64,000 nucleotides of DNA from Limonium bicolor (lineage: Eukaryota; Streptophyta; Magnoliopsida; Caryophyllales; Plumbaginaceae), in NCBI GenBank assembly GCA_023374045.1, contig CM041781.1:147552982-147616981 (forward strand). The letters are read 5' to 3'. Under the pieces are notes generated by a model, which searched no databases, was not told where the DNA came from, and saw nothing but the letters and a program-made list of their open reading frames with translations. Position numbers and translations under genes: made by a program. Positions 22,654 through 32,213 of the stretch are shown here, piece by piece; position 1 is the first letter of the stretch, and each line of letters begins with the position of its first letter.

Positions 22654-23423
22654 TTTATACCCAAAATTTCAACCCCCCCGGAGTAGTCTCTAAGGCATAC
22701 GTGTTACAAAGGGCAAAGTGGTCAAAATGCACCAATGTAGGATTTTCCAAGGACATTCTCGGGATTTTCTATTTTTCATATGACTTGTTCATTATCTCCA
22801 AACACTTCCAAACATCATGATCATTATGAAAGGTATTTCATGATTCTCTGATAATATTTATTCTGGAAATTAAGCTTTTAATTCATATTATAAGCTAATT
22901 TCTTTAATAATTAACACATGAAATAGCCTCAAAATAGAAATTAAAAGGTTTCCAAAATTAAAATAAAAGTGTCACATGGTTACCATGACTACATACAGTC
23001 ATAAACCTGAAATTATTTTATTTGGTACCTTAGCCCAAAATTTAAAAGAGAAATTCAATCATTTTTGCAATTTTCTCTCTCCTATGGAAAATACCGAAAT
23101 TAAAACAAAACGTCATGAAATTTTAACACAAGATAGAGGATGTTTATTAGAGACTAATGCCGTTGGAATTTCGTTATTTCGACTTTCCAATAATAAGTTA
23201 TGAATTATGGGAGATTCCAGATTGAAAGATTTTTATCTAATCGGTTATTTATCAAAATAACCCGATTCCAACTCTCAAAATTCCTAAAAATCATCCTTTA
23301 TCTTCAGTTAAAATTTCATAATTTATCTCGGCCTGAAACATATTTTACAAAATCAGATTCCCTTAGAGCACGAAATCAGCGTTTTAGATAAAGATCTTGC
23401 TCTATCAATTTGACCATGCTCTT

Positions 23424-23434
23424 TCTATAAAAGG
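23424..23434 (+). promoter_or_regulatory. TATA box, A2 5' LTR (element promoter)
   Basis: TCTATAAAAGG, about 770 bp into the LTR. The same element occurs at 30956-30966 in the 3' LTR. A1 has TCTATATAAGG at the matching place. Confidence 0.65.
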
Positions 23435-24003
23435 ACCCCCAAAAAAACGAACTAGGGCAAGGAAGAACACCTCCAAAGTCAGAGAACACAGCCTCCTCAC
23501 TCTCTCTCACGTTTTCCAACACCCGGCCACCCAAATCATACCGAAAATCCCCTGAAATCACCATCCAAACACGTTTTCCAATCCCCAAAGCATCAATAGT
23601 CATCAAAACCCCACAAAAACACCCAAAACGTGAAGAACAGCAAGAACAACCAACAACCAGAAGCTTGGGTCGAAATCCTCTCGGGTCTGCCATCAACGGA
23701 GCACTCGACGAATCCCGTGTGAAGAAACGTTGCGAATCCGAAGGTAAAACAGGTAGAAACTCCACTTCCCTGATTCACCACGGTATTATCTGTCTTGCCT
23801 CAAAATTTGGGCTCAAACTAACCTTCGTACGCTTCTGTATTGCTGTTTATTCAAGCTTCTGTCCAATAACTTGTTTACCAAGTTTCGTGCATAATTCGAA
23901 TTCAAATTGAGAACTTTCGACCACTAACGTATTGTACATCTTTCAGGCTACGCACCCATAAAATTTGAGCCGAAAACACCTTCGGGAACAGCCTCAAAGC
24001 CGC

Positions 24004-24262
24004 CGTCCGAGGGCTGTCCGCACCCACGGACGTCGTGTCCGGGGTCCCGGACTCCCTGTCCGTAAGCTCGGACACCCACGGACGGCGGCGGGATTTTAAA
24101 AATTTAAAAATTAGGTTTTTTTAATAGTGTCCGGGCCCACGGACAGTCTGTCCGAGGCCCCGGACTTTACAATTTTCTGTTTTCTGTTTAATTCGACTTT
24201 TTTGTTATGTAGGTTAACTGGGGTCCGTGGCTTCGGACATTAGGTCCGTGGCTACGGACGGA
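24004..24262. repeat. GTCCG/CGGAC inverted-repeat clusters, A2 5' LTR
   Basis: Three groups: 24004-24085 (GTCCGAGGGC, GTCCGCACCCACGGAC, GTCCGGGGTCCCGGAC, GTCCGTAAGCTCGGAC), 24130-24165 (CCCACGGACA...TGTCCGAGG) and 24222-24262 (GGTCCGTGGC...CGGAC). Most GTCCG words have a CGGAC partner within about 15 bases. Confidence 0.82.
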
Positions 24263-24691
24263 AACAAAATTTGACCTAATTCTGCCTCCGAAACCCTAGT
24301 TTAGGTATTTTAATTTCCACTTTAATTTTCTGTCAAAAAACGTTAAAAAATAAAAAAAACAGAAGCGCGCACCTAGGTTAAAAACAACTTTGTAGAAAGC
24401 CGTAATTGAACCAAGTAGAGGAAAAACGACCTAGGAAGGGTAATGAAAGTAATTGAACCCTAAATAAGTCGAATATCAAGCCCCCGAACCCGAACTCTCC
24501 TTTCCTAATTTGATCTAGGTTAAAATTAGGTGGCGACTCATAATAGGTTCCAGTGAGCTAGCTTAGGTTTTAATAATTATTGTTTTTATGACATAGTTAT
24601 TAATCTTAGGTTATAAGCGGACCTAAAACCCGACTAGATCCCAATCAACTTAATCCACATAGGATAGGGTTTAAAATCGAGGCTCACAGAC

Positions 24692-24709
24692 TGGCGACTC
24701 TGCTGGGGA
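24692..24709 (+). promoter_or_regulatory. A2 primer binding site (tRNA-Arg type)
   Basis: TGGCGACTCTGCTGGGGA, three bases (GAC) after the 5' LTR end and identical to A1. It starts TGG, complementary to a tRNA CCA end. Confidence 0.85.
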
Positions 24710-25214
24710 TAAAACTCTTAATTTTAGCTTGTTTAATTTTAAGAAAGAGGGCTTAACTCGAAAATGTTTATTTATGGCTTTATCATATTGTTTGTTTACT
24801 TTCGTGCGCACTTTAATTTTTGCACCCTTGCATCATATGAGAGCGAGGGTCCACACAAACCAGTTTCACCCCGGGACCCATCTAGGGTCCCCTGTCAGGG
24901 ACTCACACCTTTTAGGTGATGTGAATAAGCGGGGGAAAAGAGGAGGATGTCGTCTAACCACGTCCCCTTAATACCTGGGCCTTAGCCCCAAGCGTTTTCC
25001 TGGCAGTGTCCTTACCTAGCCCATTGTTTGGTCAGTCAAAGACCCGACCGTAGACGCACACCTTTAGGTGATGTGAAAAAAGTGGGGAAACCCAAAGAGA
25101 ATAGCGTGCAAGCCCTATTCCTTTGTGGCGACCTGGGCCCAAGCCCCAAGCACCTCTCCGGATCGATCCATACCCAAATTGATTTAACCGTCAAGTGAGG
25201 ACATGTTGAATTTG
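24710..25214 (+). other. A2 leader after primer site, noncoding
   Basis: Conserved with A1 6481-6983. It contains an inverted GGGACCC / GGGTCCC pair (about 24874-24893) and two copies of CACCTTT(T)AGGTGATGTGAA (about 24907 and 25060). No supported ORF. Confidence 0.5.
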
Positions 25215-25860
25215 TGTGGGCCTTGTTTGCTTGTATGATCGGCCCATTACCTAGCCTAGAGATTGATAGGAACTTCTCCTACATTAACCTAGCCCAACCG
25301 AATTGGCGGCTCTACTTGTTTGCGGCCCAGAGGCCCTGTTGGGTTTAACATGTGAGTCGTTCGGGCTTCGGCCCAAAAGCTTAGACTTAGGTGATTTCTC
25401 TTCTGGCCCAATTTGAATTATCCAATTAGTTCTAGGCCCAAAAAAAAGGAAATCCACCTGGACTTGAAATAACCCACAAGTTCTGAAAAATAAAATCTTT
25501 TTCTGCTTAGCAACCATCTTCTCTGTCCCAAGGAAAGTTAGGCCCATTTGTGGTTTAGGGACCATTCCAGCCCATGTGCTTTACTCCAGGCCCAAACACA
25601 TTCCGGCCCAAGGGCTCATTCTAGACTAAGTAAACTTCTCATTTGGGCCCTAGCCCCAAACCCTAGATCTAGGTTCACCTCTCAGGCCCAATCAAAGCCA
25701 TCTGTCTAGATTTCAGCCCAAGTTCCAGTTCATAAGATACTCCAACCCAAACACCTCATTCTCTGGGTATCCTGGCCCACTTGCTTTCAGCCTAAGTCTG
25801 TTTTGATCTATCTCGTGAAGCGTCATTCTCACCTTAGTATCTTTCAGCCCACTTCCTTTT
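25215..25860 (+). repeat. GGCCCA-rich leader, A2
   Basis: About seventeen GGCCCA/AGCCCA/TGGGCC words spaced about 30-50 bp apart (for example TCGGCCCATT, TAGGCCCAAA, CAGCCCATGT, CGGCCCAAGG, AGGCCCAATC). It ends about 60 bp before the gag-like ORF. The corresponding A1 segment keeps the words although the sequence between them has drifted. Confidence 0.7.
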
Positions 25861-25923
25861 GTTAGCTAATAATGGACACCTTGAACACAGGTAGACTCAA
25901 GTCCTAAGTGCAGTCCAATCGAC

Positions 25924-26571
25924 ATGGAAGCCCAGCTCGCAATTTTGGAACAAAAGAACATGGCCACCATTGAAGCCATGGAGCAGAGGCATAGTGCTGC
26001 CATGGACGCCGTGGAATCTAACTACGTTGCTGTTATCGAAGAGTTGAAAGCAAAGGCTCTTTCCCTCGAGTCCGAACGTCAAGCTCGGGATGAGTTAGTG
26101 GACAGGCTTCTCAACACCCTTTTTGACTGCATTGAAGTTGGCTCCATTAGGGTCCGAGGATCGAAGGAGAATGTCAAAGAAATTGCTACAAAACTCAGGA
26201 AAGTGATTAGGCAACCAGGAGCAGCAACTTGCATCCAAAGCTGCACCCGCAAGAGGACCAGGCAACATGAGGAAGACAGTGATCGACAGTCAAGAGGACC
26301 TGGTTGGAGCGTTGGGACAGTAGAACCGCCCCGACGGAATTCTCGACAAAGAGAGTTTACAGATATCGGTCGAACACCAAGACAAGCACTTGAAGAGCTT
26401 CGAGGAAGATATCCGATGCAACCGCTCGCCCTGAGGCCAGGAACTACTCATCTGGGGAAGGATCTTAATCAATTTTGTCACTTTCATCAGCTGCCCGGTC
26501 ACGACACTGACCACTGCAGAGCCCTACAACACAGAATCCAGGATCTGATTGACCAAGGGCTCCAATTCTAA
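25924..26571 (+). CDS. Small gag-like protein with coiled coil and zinc-knuckle tail (215 aa)
   Basis: Only plausible open protein gene in the window. Residues 1 to about 65 are charged and heptad-like (many Glu, Ala, Leu, Gln), predicted coiled coil. Residues 66-105 are helical and basic (SKENVKEIATKLRKVIRQ). Residues 106-160 are Arg-rich and polar. The C-terminus has a C-x2-H-x4-H-x4-C knuckle, C185, H188, H193, C198, in FCHFHQLPGHDTDHC, followed by RIQDLIDQGLQF. That combination of a GHDT-type knuckle plus a 'Q-LID' helix is typical of the nucleocapsid part of plant Ogre/Tat gag. The protein is much shorter than a full gag; the capsid-like middle is absent, so I infer RNA binding and oligomerisation but not particle assembly. 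The start is the first ATG in a frame open from just upstream, 57 bases after the GGCCCA-rich leader. A1 has no equivalent. Whether it is expressed is unknown. Confidence 0.7.
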   Translation: MEAQLAILEQKNMATIEAMEQRHSAAMDAVESNYVAVIEELKAKALSLESERQARDELVDRLLNTLFDCIEVGSIRVRGSKENVKEIATKLRKVIRQPGAATCIQSCTRKRTRQHEEDSDRQSRGPGWSVGTVEPPRRNSRQREFTDIGRTPRQALEELRGRYPMQPLALRPGTTHLGKDLNQFCHFHQLPGHDTDHCRALQHRIQDLIDQGLQF

Positions 26572-28122
26572 AAATGGTGGGGAGCGTAGGGCACGCGTGC
26601 CCAGGCATCATCAAAAATGTTGTTTTTTAGTGTTTTTCTCATTAAATGCATTTCTTTTCCTGATTAGTTATCTTTCAACTTTTGTAGTAGTTAGACCCCT
26701 TGAATCGTTTTCGGTAGTTTTCCTGAGTTTGTAATTTCCAACATTATTCTTTTTGTTGAATAAAACATAGTTCATGTTTCATAATTTTGGTACAAGGCAT
26801 CATTCATTTATTCGAAAAAACTTTTTTTTTAAAAAAAAGCACTCACGTCTTTCAAGGATCACGAAGTAATCATTTTCTGACTATGCAATGGAACGACTTG
26901 TCTCTTGTTTCTAAAAATTCGAACATGGCTAACCAAACACCACAACTCACCACATAATATCCAAATAACCCACGAAGCGGTTCCAAATCCACATCCGTTT
27001 AAGTGTTGTCATAAACCCCAGGTCAATGCTGGGGGCAATCTGAGTTCAGGATCATCATCTTTAATCTTTCGTTTAAGCGTGTGAACTAGTCTCTGAGTGA
27101 AATTCACGAGAGTGTCTTGAGCGGAAAAACCACGAGTGAACGAGCGTGTCATTTTTACACGACTCCGGTGAGACCACATTCAAAGGTAAAATAAACGGCA
27201 TAACTCCGACCGAAGAGATAATTTGTAAATTTACTCTTAGACCTGCGAAAAGTAACAAAGAGCGGATACACAACTATCAAGAATGACGAAGCACCTAGGT
27301 ACAACACCACATAGCCAAAAGCTTGTAAACCCTGACATTAAACCCTAGGCACCCCCGTTGAGCCTTTCATATATCCCTTTTCGGTAATATGAACACCACA
27401 AAATAACCCAGCCAATGATGAAAGTCCGACCCGGTGACCGAAGGGAGCGAGGAGTCAAACTCTCAGATAACGTTCTCATCAGTCCGAAGAAGCAATGCCG
27501 CTATCAGCATGACGAAGTGATCCGTAAATGGTCCCAGAGTGACACAGGATCAAAAGAGCTCACATCAAAACAGCTCTCGAAGCCCAAAACCGGGAAACAC
27601 AAGAACCCCAAAGGCAAAGTCAAGAAAGGATAAAACAGAAAGGCGAACCCAAAGTGCCTCGAAGAAGTCCAAATGACAAAAAAAAGAGAAATGGTGTAAA
27701 GGACAACTCCAAAAGTCCAGGTCCAGAAGCTCAAAACCAACGTCAACATGAAGCAGTTAGACGACTTCAAGACAAGGAAGATGAATCTGAGAGAAGACGC
27801 AAGTTGCAGCTTTGGTCACCCATTTAAGCTCCACATACCTCAAATATCCCTCCATGATCCCGTCGCCTTTCATCACACCCTATGGCCACGTTATAAGCTT
27901 TAAAGACTTCCGACTTGATAGTTGTGTGTCCAATCACGTGAAAGTAACAGATCAAATGCGTAAATCCATCAAATATTGAATTCAATGGTTTAGAAGTTAT
28001 GACCATGAGCGAGAAATGAGTGCAAACACCGACCACATCGAGTGTAGGTTAGGAAGCACCACGTCAAAGAATAAGCCTCAACCCTGTGAGGATGAGACTT
28101 GTTCGCACGTTTAATCAAAGAA
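26572..28122 (+). other. A2 interior, noncoding
   Basis: Holds an A/T-rich patch (about 26810-26840) and one PPT-like motif AATGCTGGGGGCAATC (27025-27040). A 72-codon frame (27415-27633) also occurs in A1, but it is not constrained as protein. No pol motifs in any frame. Confidence 0.55.
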
Positions 28123-28224
28123 AATACTGGGGGCAATCGATCGTTCCGATCGATTGCCATGAACTCTAGCTCGGATTGTCCTAGGGAAAAATACTGGGGG
28201 CAATTGTTGGTTCCAACAATTGCC
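28123..28224 (+). promoter_or_regulatory. Twin hairpins with PPT-like motif, A2
   Basis: AATACTGGGGGCAAT occurs twice (28123-28137 and 28190-28204), each running directly into a perfect inverted repeat. Hairpin 1 (28132-28158) has arms GGCAATCGATCG / CGATCGATTGCC, loop TTC. Hairpin 2 (28199-28224) has arms GGCAATTGTTGG / CCAACAATTGCC, loop TT. Both are followed by ATG. The two units look like an old duplication whose inner stem bases differ on both arms yet still pair. Confidence 0.88.
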
Positions 28225-28685
28225 ATGTCAACACCAATTAAAACCCAAAGCTCGAGCACCACCATCCCACCACAGGCACACATAAGTCCTTACCACCACA
28301 CACACACTCTCAAGCCCGTCATTGGCCTTGACCTCCATCCAAAATCACAACCCAATCCCAGGTCTATCGCAAATCCTGAACACCGGAAAAGCCTTTAACA
28401 CCACAACAAACACCACACACTTCCACCAATGGCATGTTCATTTTTCAAGAAGCAAATTGCAGATTTGAAATTTTTAGTCAGGAAATGATCATTTCACTTT
28501 CCTTTTTCAGCAGGGTTTTTCTCAAGCATTGCCAAGTTCGGCACCTTTTCCAACAGTTTCCTATTTTGAACGAGTATCTTTCATATATTTTGATTGCATA
28601 CATCTTATCATCATTGCCATGTTTGGCACTCCAGTAATCAGTTTTCATCATTTGCACGAGACCATTATCTTCCTAACTCATTTTT
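28225..28685 (+). other. A2 interior between hairpins and arrays
   Basis: Noncoding, and aligns with A1 3431-3840 reversed. It contains TTGCCAAGTTCGGCACC and TTGCCATGTTTGGCACTCC, diverged copies of a (C)CA(A/T)GTTTGGCAC word that recurs at 29250 and 29848. Confidence 0.5.
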
Positions 28686-28880
28686 AGTTCGAGACCCAAA
28701 ACAGTGCGAGGCCCTGCAGTTTCCTCATTCAGTACGAGACCTAGCATCTTCATTCAGTGCGAGACCCATCTCTTCATTCAGTGCGAGACCTATCATCTTC
28801 ATCAGTGCGAGACCTATCGTCATCATCCAGTGCGAGACCAGTACGAGACCTAGTATCATCTTCAGTGCGAGACAAGTACG
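28686..28880. repeat. CAGTGCGAGACC tandem array in A2
   Basis: About seven copies of (C)AGT(G/A)CGAGACC plus a variable TATCATCTTCATT tail, unit about 20-30 bp. It occupies the place of the 30-bp array in A1 but with a different unit. Confidence 0.85.
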
Positions 28881-28894
28881 AGACAGAGCGTGAT

Positions 28895-29090
28895 CTAAGT
28901 TGGGGGGCAGAGGCAATAAGTCCCCATCTTCATGTCAACTTCTTGGAGAAACAACTAGTGGGCAGTGGCAATAAGTCCCCTTGGTAATCTAGAAGTTATC
29001 CCAGCACCCCAGTTGGTGGGCAGAGGCAATAAGTCCCCATAGTATACCAACCAGGAGCATTGGAACGGGTTTCGGTCCAGAAGCATCCGA
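28895..29090 (+). repeat. Three GGCAATAAGTCCCC blocks in A2
   Basis: GGGGGGCAGAGGCAATAAGT (28899), GGGCAGTGGCAATAAGTCCC (28960) and GGTGGGCAGAGGCAATAAGT (29015), about 55-60 bp apart. They correspond to three blocks in A1 (2838-2970). Confidence 0.75.
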
Positions 29091-29185
29091 GCATCATCAA
29101 CATCATCAATATCATCAGCATCATCAACATCATCAATATCATCAGCATCATCAACATCATCAATATCATTAGCATCATTAGCAAC
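29091..29185. repeat. 27-bp CAT-rich minisatellite in A2
   Basis: About 3.3 copies of a 27 bp unit built from CATCATCAACATCATCAATA plus TCATCAG. Confidence 0.9.
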
Positions 29186-29337
29186 GCTAGCATATCAGCA
29201 TTCCTACATACACTTTGATTGTAATTTGATATGCACATCATCATAGCCATGTTTGGCACTTTCATAATCAACTTTCATCATGATCATTTGCATAAAGTTT
29301 GCCTTGCATCCGTCTGCATGAAACTCCTCATCATAGA

Positions 29338-29780
29338 CAAGAGATACAGATTCTCGCCCCGGATATACAGATTCTTCAGAGATACAGATTCTCATCCCGA
29401 AGAGACAGATTCTTCAGAGATACAGATTCTCGCCCCGGAGATACAGATTCTTCAGAGATACAGATTCTCATCCGAAGATACAGATTCTTCAGAGATACAG
29501 ATTCTCATCCCGAAGATACAGATTCTTCAGAGATACAGATTCTCATCCCGAAGATACAGATTCTTCAGAGATACAGATTCTCAACTCGAAGATACAGATT
29601 CTTCAGAGATACAGATTCTCATCCATAATACAACTCTTTAGAGATACAGATTCTCGCCCGTAGATTCAGATACAGATTCTCATCCATAGATACAAACTCT
29701 TCAGAGATACAGATTCTCACCCGTAGATTCAGATACAGATTCTCACCATGAAGATGTAGATTCTTTACAGATACAAATTC
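29338..29780. repeat. 38-bp tandem array in A2
   Basis: About a dozen copies of a unit containing AGATACAGATTCTCATCCCG and AGATACAGATTCTTCAG, clean to about 29620 and then degenerating. A1 has no counterpart, so the array arose or was lost after the subfamilies split. Open frames across it are a by-product of the repeat. Confidence 0.92.
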
Positions 29781-29964
29781 TCACCTGAGTTGAAGAACTC
29801 ACCTCAAGCTTGTCATAAGTCTTACCCACTTCCTTAGCACCTGCCACGTTTGGCACTCTCTGTCCTTAACCTTTTACACACACACACTTCGGAATAGGTT
29901 CCGGTCCCTAGATGCACCTAGGTCATACAATTCATCATCACATTAAGCACGTTTCACTCATTAT
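29781..29964 (+). other. A2 interior between arrays
   Basis: Noncoding spacer with a short CA run (about 29876-29886) and CCACGTTTGGCACTC (29846), a further copy of the GTTTGGCAC word. Confidence 0.5.
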
Positions 29965-30087
29965 AGGTAGTCAGCGCCTTAGAATAGCTTGACATCATTT
30001 TCATCGTTTAGGTAGTCAACGCCATAGAATCGCTTGACCTTCTCATTCTCACTCATAGGTAGTCAGCGCCTTAGAATAGCTCGACGC
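29965..30087. repeat. 46-bp tandem array remnant in A2 (three monomers)
   Basis: Three copies of AGGTAGTCAGCGCCTTAGAA plus TAGCT(C/T)GAC. This is the reverse complement of the A1 array unit (1932-2690), which has about 17 copies. Confidence 0.9.
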
Positions 30088-30176
30088 AATCTGCATATAG
30101 GGCCTTTTAAGATCTAAATTTTGGGGTATCACTCAGGCATCAACTAGTCTTTTCATCTTCATTACAAAGCCTAGTT

Positions 30177-30190
30177 GACGGGGGGCAATC
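30177..30190 (+). promoter_or_regulatory. A2 polypurine tract
   Basis: GACGGGGGGCAATC directly before the 3' LTR (TGTTATA), identical to A1. Confidence 0.85.
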
Positions 30191-30955
30191 TGTTATACCC
30201 AAAATTTCAACCCCCGGAGTAGTCCTAAGGCATACGTGTTACAAAGGGCAAAGTGGTCAAAATGCACCAATGTAGGATTTTCCAAGGACATTCTCGGGAT
30301 TTTCTATTTTTCATATGACTTGTTCATTATCTCCAAACACTTCCAAACATCATGATCATTATGAAAGGTATTTCATGATTCTCTGATAATATTTATTCTG
30401 GAAATTAAGCTTTTAATTCATATTATAAGCTAATTTCTTTAATAATTAACACATGAAATAGCCTCAAAATAGAAATTAAAAGGTTTCCAAAATTAAAATA
30501 AAAGTGTCACATGGTTACCATGACTACATACAGTCATAAACCTGAAATTATTTTATTTGGTACCTTAGCCCAAAATTTAAAAGAGAAATTCAATCGTTTT
30601 TGCAATTTTCTCTCTCCTATGGAAAATACCGAAATTAAAACAAAACGTCATGAAATTTTAACACAAGATAGAGGATGTTATTAGAGACTAATGCCGTTGG
30701 AATTTCGTTATTTCGACTTTCCAATAATAAGTTATGAATTATGGGAGATTCCAGATTGAAAGATTTTTATCTAATCGGTTATTTATCAAAATAACCCGAT
30801 TCCAACTCTCAAAATTCCTAAAAATCATCCTTTATCTTCAGTTAAAATTTCATAATTTATCTCGGCCTGAAACAATTTACAAAATCAGATCCCCTTAGAG
30901 CACGAAATCAGCGTTTTAGATAAAGATCTTGCTCTATCAATTTGACCATGCTCTT

Positions 30956-30966
30956 TCTATAAAAGG
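30956..30966 (+). promoter_or_regulatory. TATA box, A2 3' LTR
   Basis: TCTATAAAAGG. It could direct transcription out of the element into L2, antisense to C-beta. Confidence 0.55.
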
Positions 30967-31529
30967 ACCCCCAAAAAAACGACTAGGGCAAGGAAGAACA
31001 CCTCCAAAGTCAGAGAACACAGCCTCCTCACTCTCTCTCACGTTTTCCAACACCCGGCCACCCAAATCATACCGAAAATCCCTGAAATCACCATCCAAAC
31101 ACGTTTTCCAATCCCCAAAGCATCAATAGTCATCAAAACCCCCAAAAACACCCCTAAACGTGAAGAACAGCAAGAACAACCAACAACCAGAAGCTTGGGT
31201 CGAAATCCTCTCGGGTCTGCCATCAACGGAGCACTCGACGAATCCCAGTGTGAAGAAACGTTGCGAATCCGAAGGTAAAACAGGTAGAAACTCCACTTCC
31301 CTGATTCACCACGGTATTATCTGTCTTGCCTCAAAATTTGGGCTCAAACTAACCTTCGTACGCTTCTGTATTGCTGTTTATTCAAGCTTCTGTCTAATAA
31401 CTTGTTTACCAAGTTTCTGCATAATTCGAATTCAAATTGAGAACTTTCGACCACTAACGTATTGTACATCTTTCAGGCTACGCACCCATAAATTTGAGCC
31501 GAAAACACCTTCGGAACAGCCTCAAAGCC

Positions 31530-31785
31530 GCCGTCCGAGGCTGTCCGCACCCACGGACGTCGTGTCCGGGTCCGGACTCCCTGTCCGTAAGCTCGGACAC
31601 CCACGGACGGCGGCGGGATTTTAAAAATTTAAAAATTAGGTTTTTTTAATAGTGTCCGGGCCCACGGACAGTCTGTCCGAGGCCCCGGACTTTACAATTT
31701 TCTGTTTTCTGTTTAATTCGACTTTTTTGTTATGTAGGTTAACTGGGGTCCGTGGCTTCGGACATTAGGTCCGTGGCTACGGACG
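31530..31785. repeat. GTCCG/CGGAC inverted-repeat clusters, A2 3' LTR
   Basis: Copy of 24004-24262 with a few missing bases, for example GTCCGGGTCCGGAC where the 5' LTR has GTCCGGGGTCCCGGAC. Confidence 0.82.
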
Positions 31786-32208
31786 GAAACAAAATTTGAC
31801 CTAATTCTGCCTCCGAAACCCTAGTTTAGGTATTTTAATTTCCACTTTAATTTTCTGTCAAAAAACGTTAAAAAATAAAAAAACAGAAGCGCGCACCTAG
31901 GTTAAAAACAACTTTGTAGAAAGCCGTAATTGAACCAAGTAGAGGAAAAACGACCTAGGAAGGGTAATGAAAGTAATTGAACCCTAAATAAGTCGAATAT
32001 CAAGCCCCCGAACCCGAACTCTCCTTTCCTAATTTGATCTAGGTTAAAATTAGGTGGCGACTCATAATAGGTTCCAGTGAGCTAGCTTAGGTTTCAATAA
32101 TTATTGTTTTTATGACATAGTTATTAATCTTAGGTTAAGCGACCTAAAACCCGACTAGATCCCAATCAACTTAATCCACATAGGATAGGGTTAAAATCGA
32201 GGCTCACA

Positions 32209-32213
32209 CCATG
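32209..32213. repeat. Right target-site duplication of A2 (CCATG)
   Basis: CCATG directly follows the A2 end GGCTCACA. Together with the left copy and the empty sites in L3 and L4 it proves the insertion point. Confidence 0.93.

Larger units (their letters stand above)
22654..24688 (+). mobile_element. A2 5' LTR
   Basis: This 2035 bp LTR starts TTTATACCC (one G missing from the canonical TGTTATACCC seen in the 3' LTR) and ends GGCTCACA. It contains a TATA box at 23424-23434 and GTCCG/CGGAC clusters at about 24004-24262. Confidence 0.9.
22654..32208 (+). mobile_element. Element A2: complete non-autonomous Ogre/Tat-like element with a gag-like ORF
   Basis: A 9555 bp plus-strand element inserted in L2. 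LTRs at 22654-24688 and 30191-32208, primer site 24692-24709, polypurine tract 30177-30190. The interior holds a GGCCCA-rich leader, one 215-codon gag-like ORF, twin hairpins, and several tandem arrays before the 3' LTR. There is no pol. It is a sister subfamily of A1: the interior and inner LTR halves align, but the outer 350-450 bp of the LTR is unrelated apart from the terminal bases. Confidence 0.9.
30191..32208 (+). mobile_element. A2 3' LTR
   Basis: This 2018 bp LTR starts TGTTATACCC and ends GGCTCACA. It differs from the 5' LTR mainly by 1-3 base deletions with only a few substitutions (for example CAATCATTT/CAATCGTTT), pointing to recent insertion plus probable consensus errors. Confidence 0.9.

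Noticed and set aside
23376..23765. 129-codon minus-strand frame in the A2 LTR
   Set aside because: Antisense to the LTR transcript and truncated in the other LTR copy; no domain.
27415..27633. 72-codon frame present at equal length in A2 and A1 (4463-4681, minus)
   Set aside because: Between the two copies I count about 14 amino-acid changes and only about five synonymous changes, as expected without protein selection. No known motif.
29231..29641. Overlapping 109- and 136-codon frames rich in RYRFF/EIQIL
   Set aside because: They are translations of the 38-bp tandem array in two frames, produced by the repeat itself.
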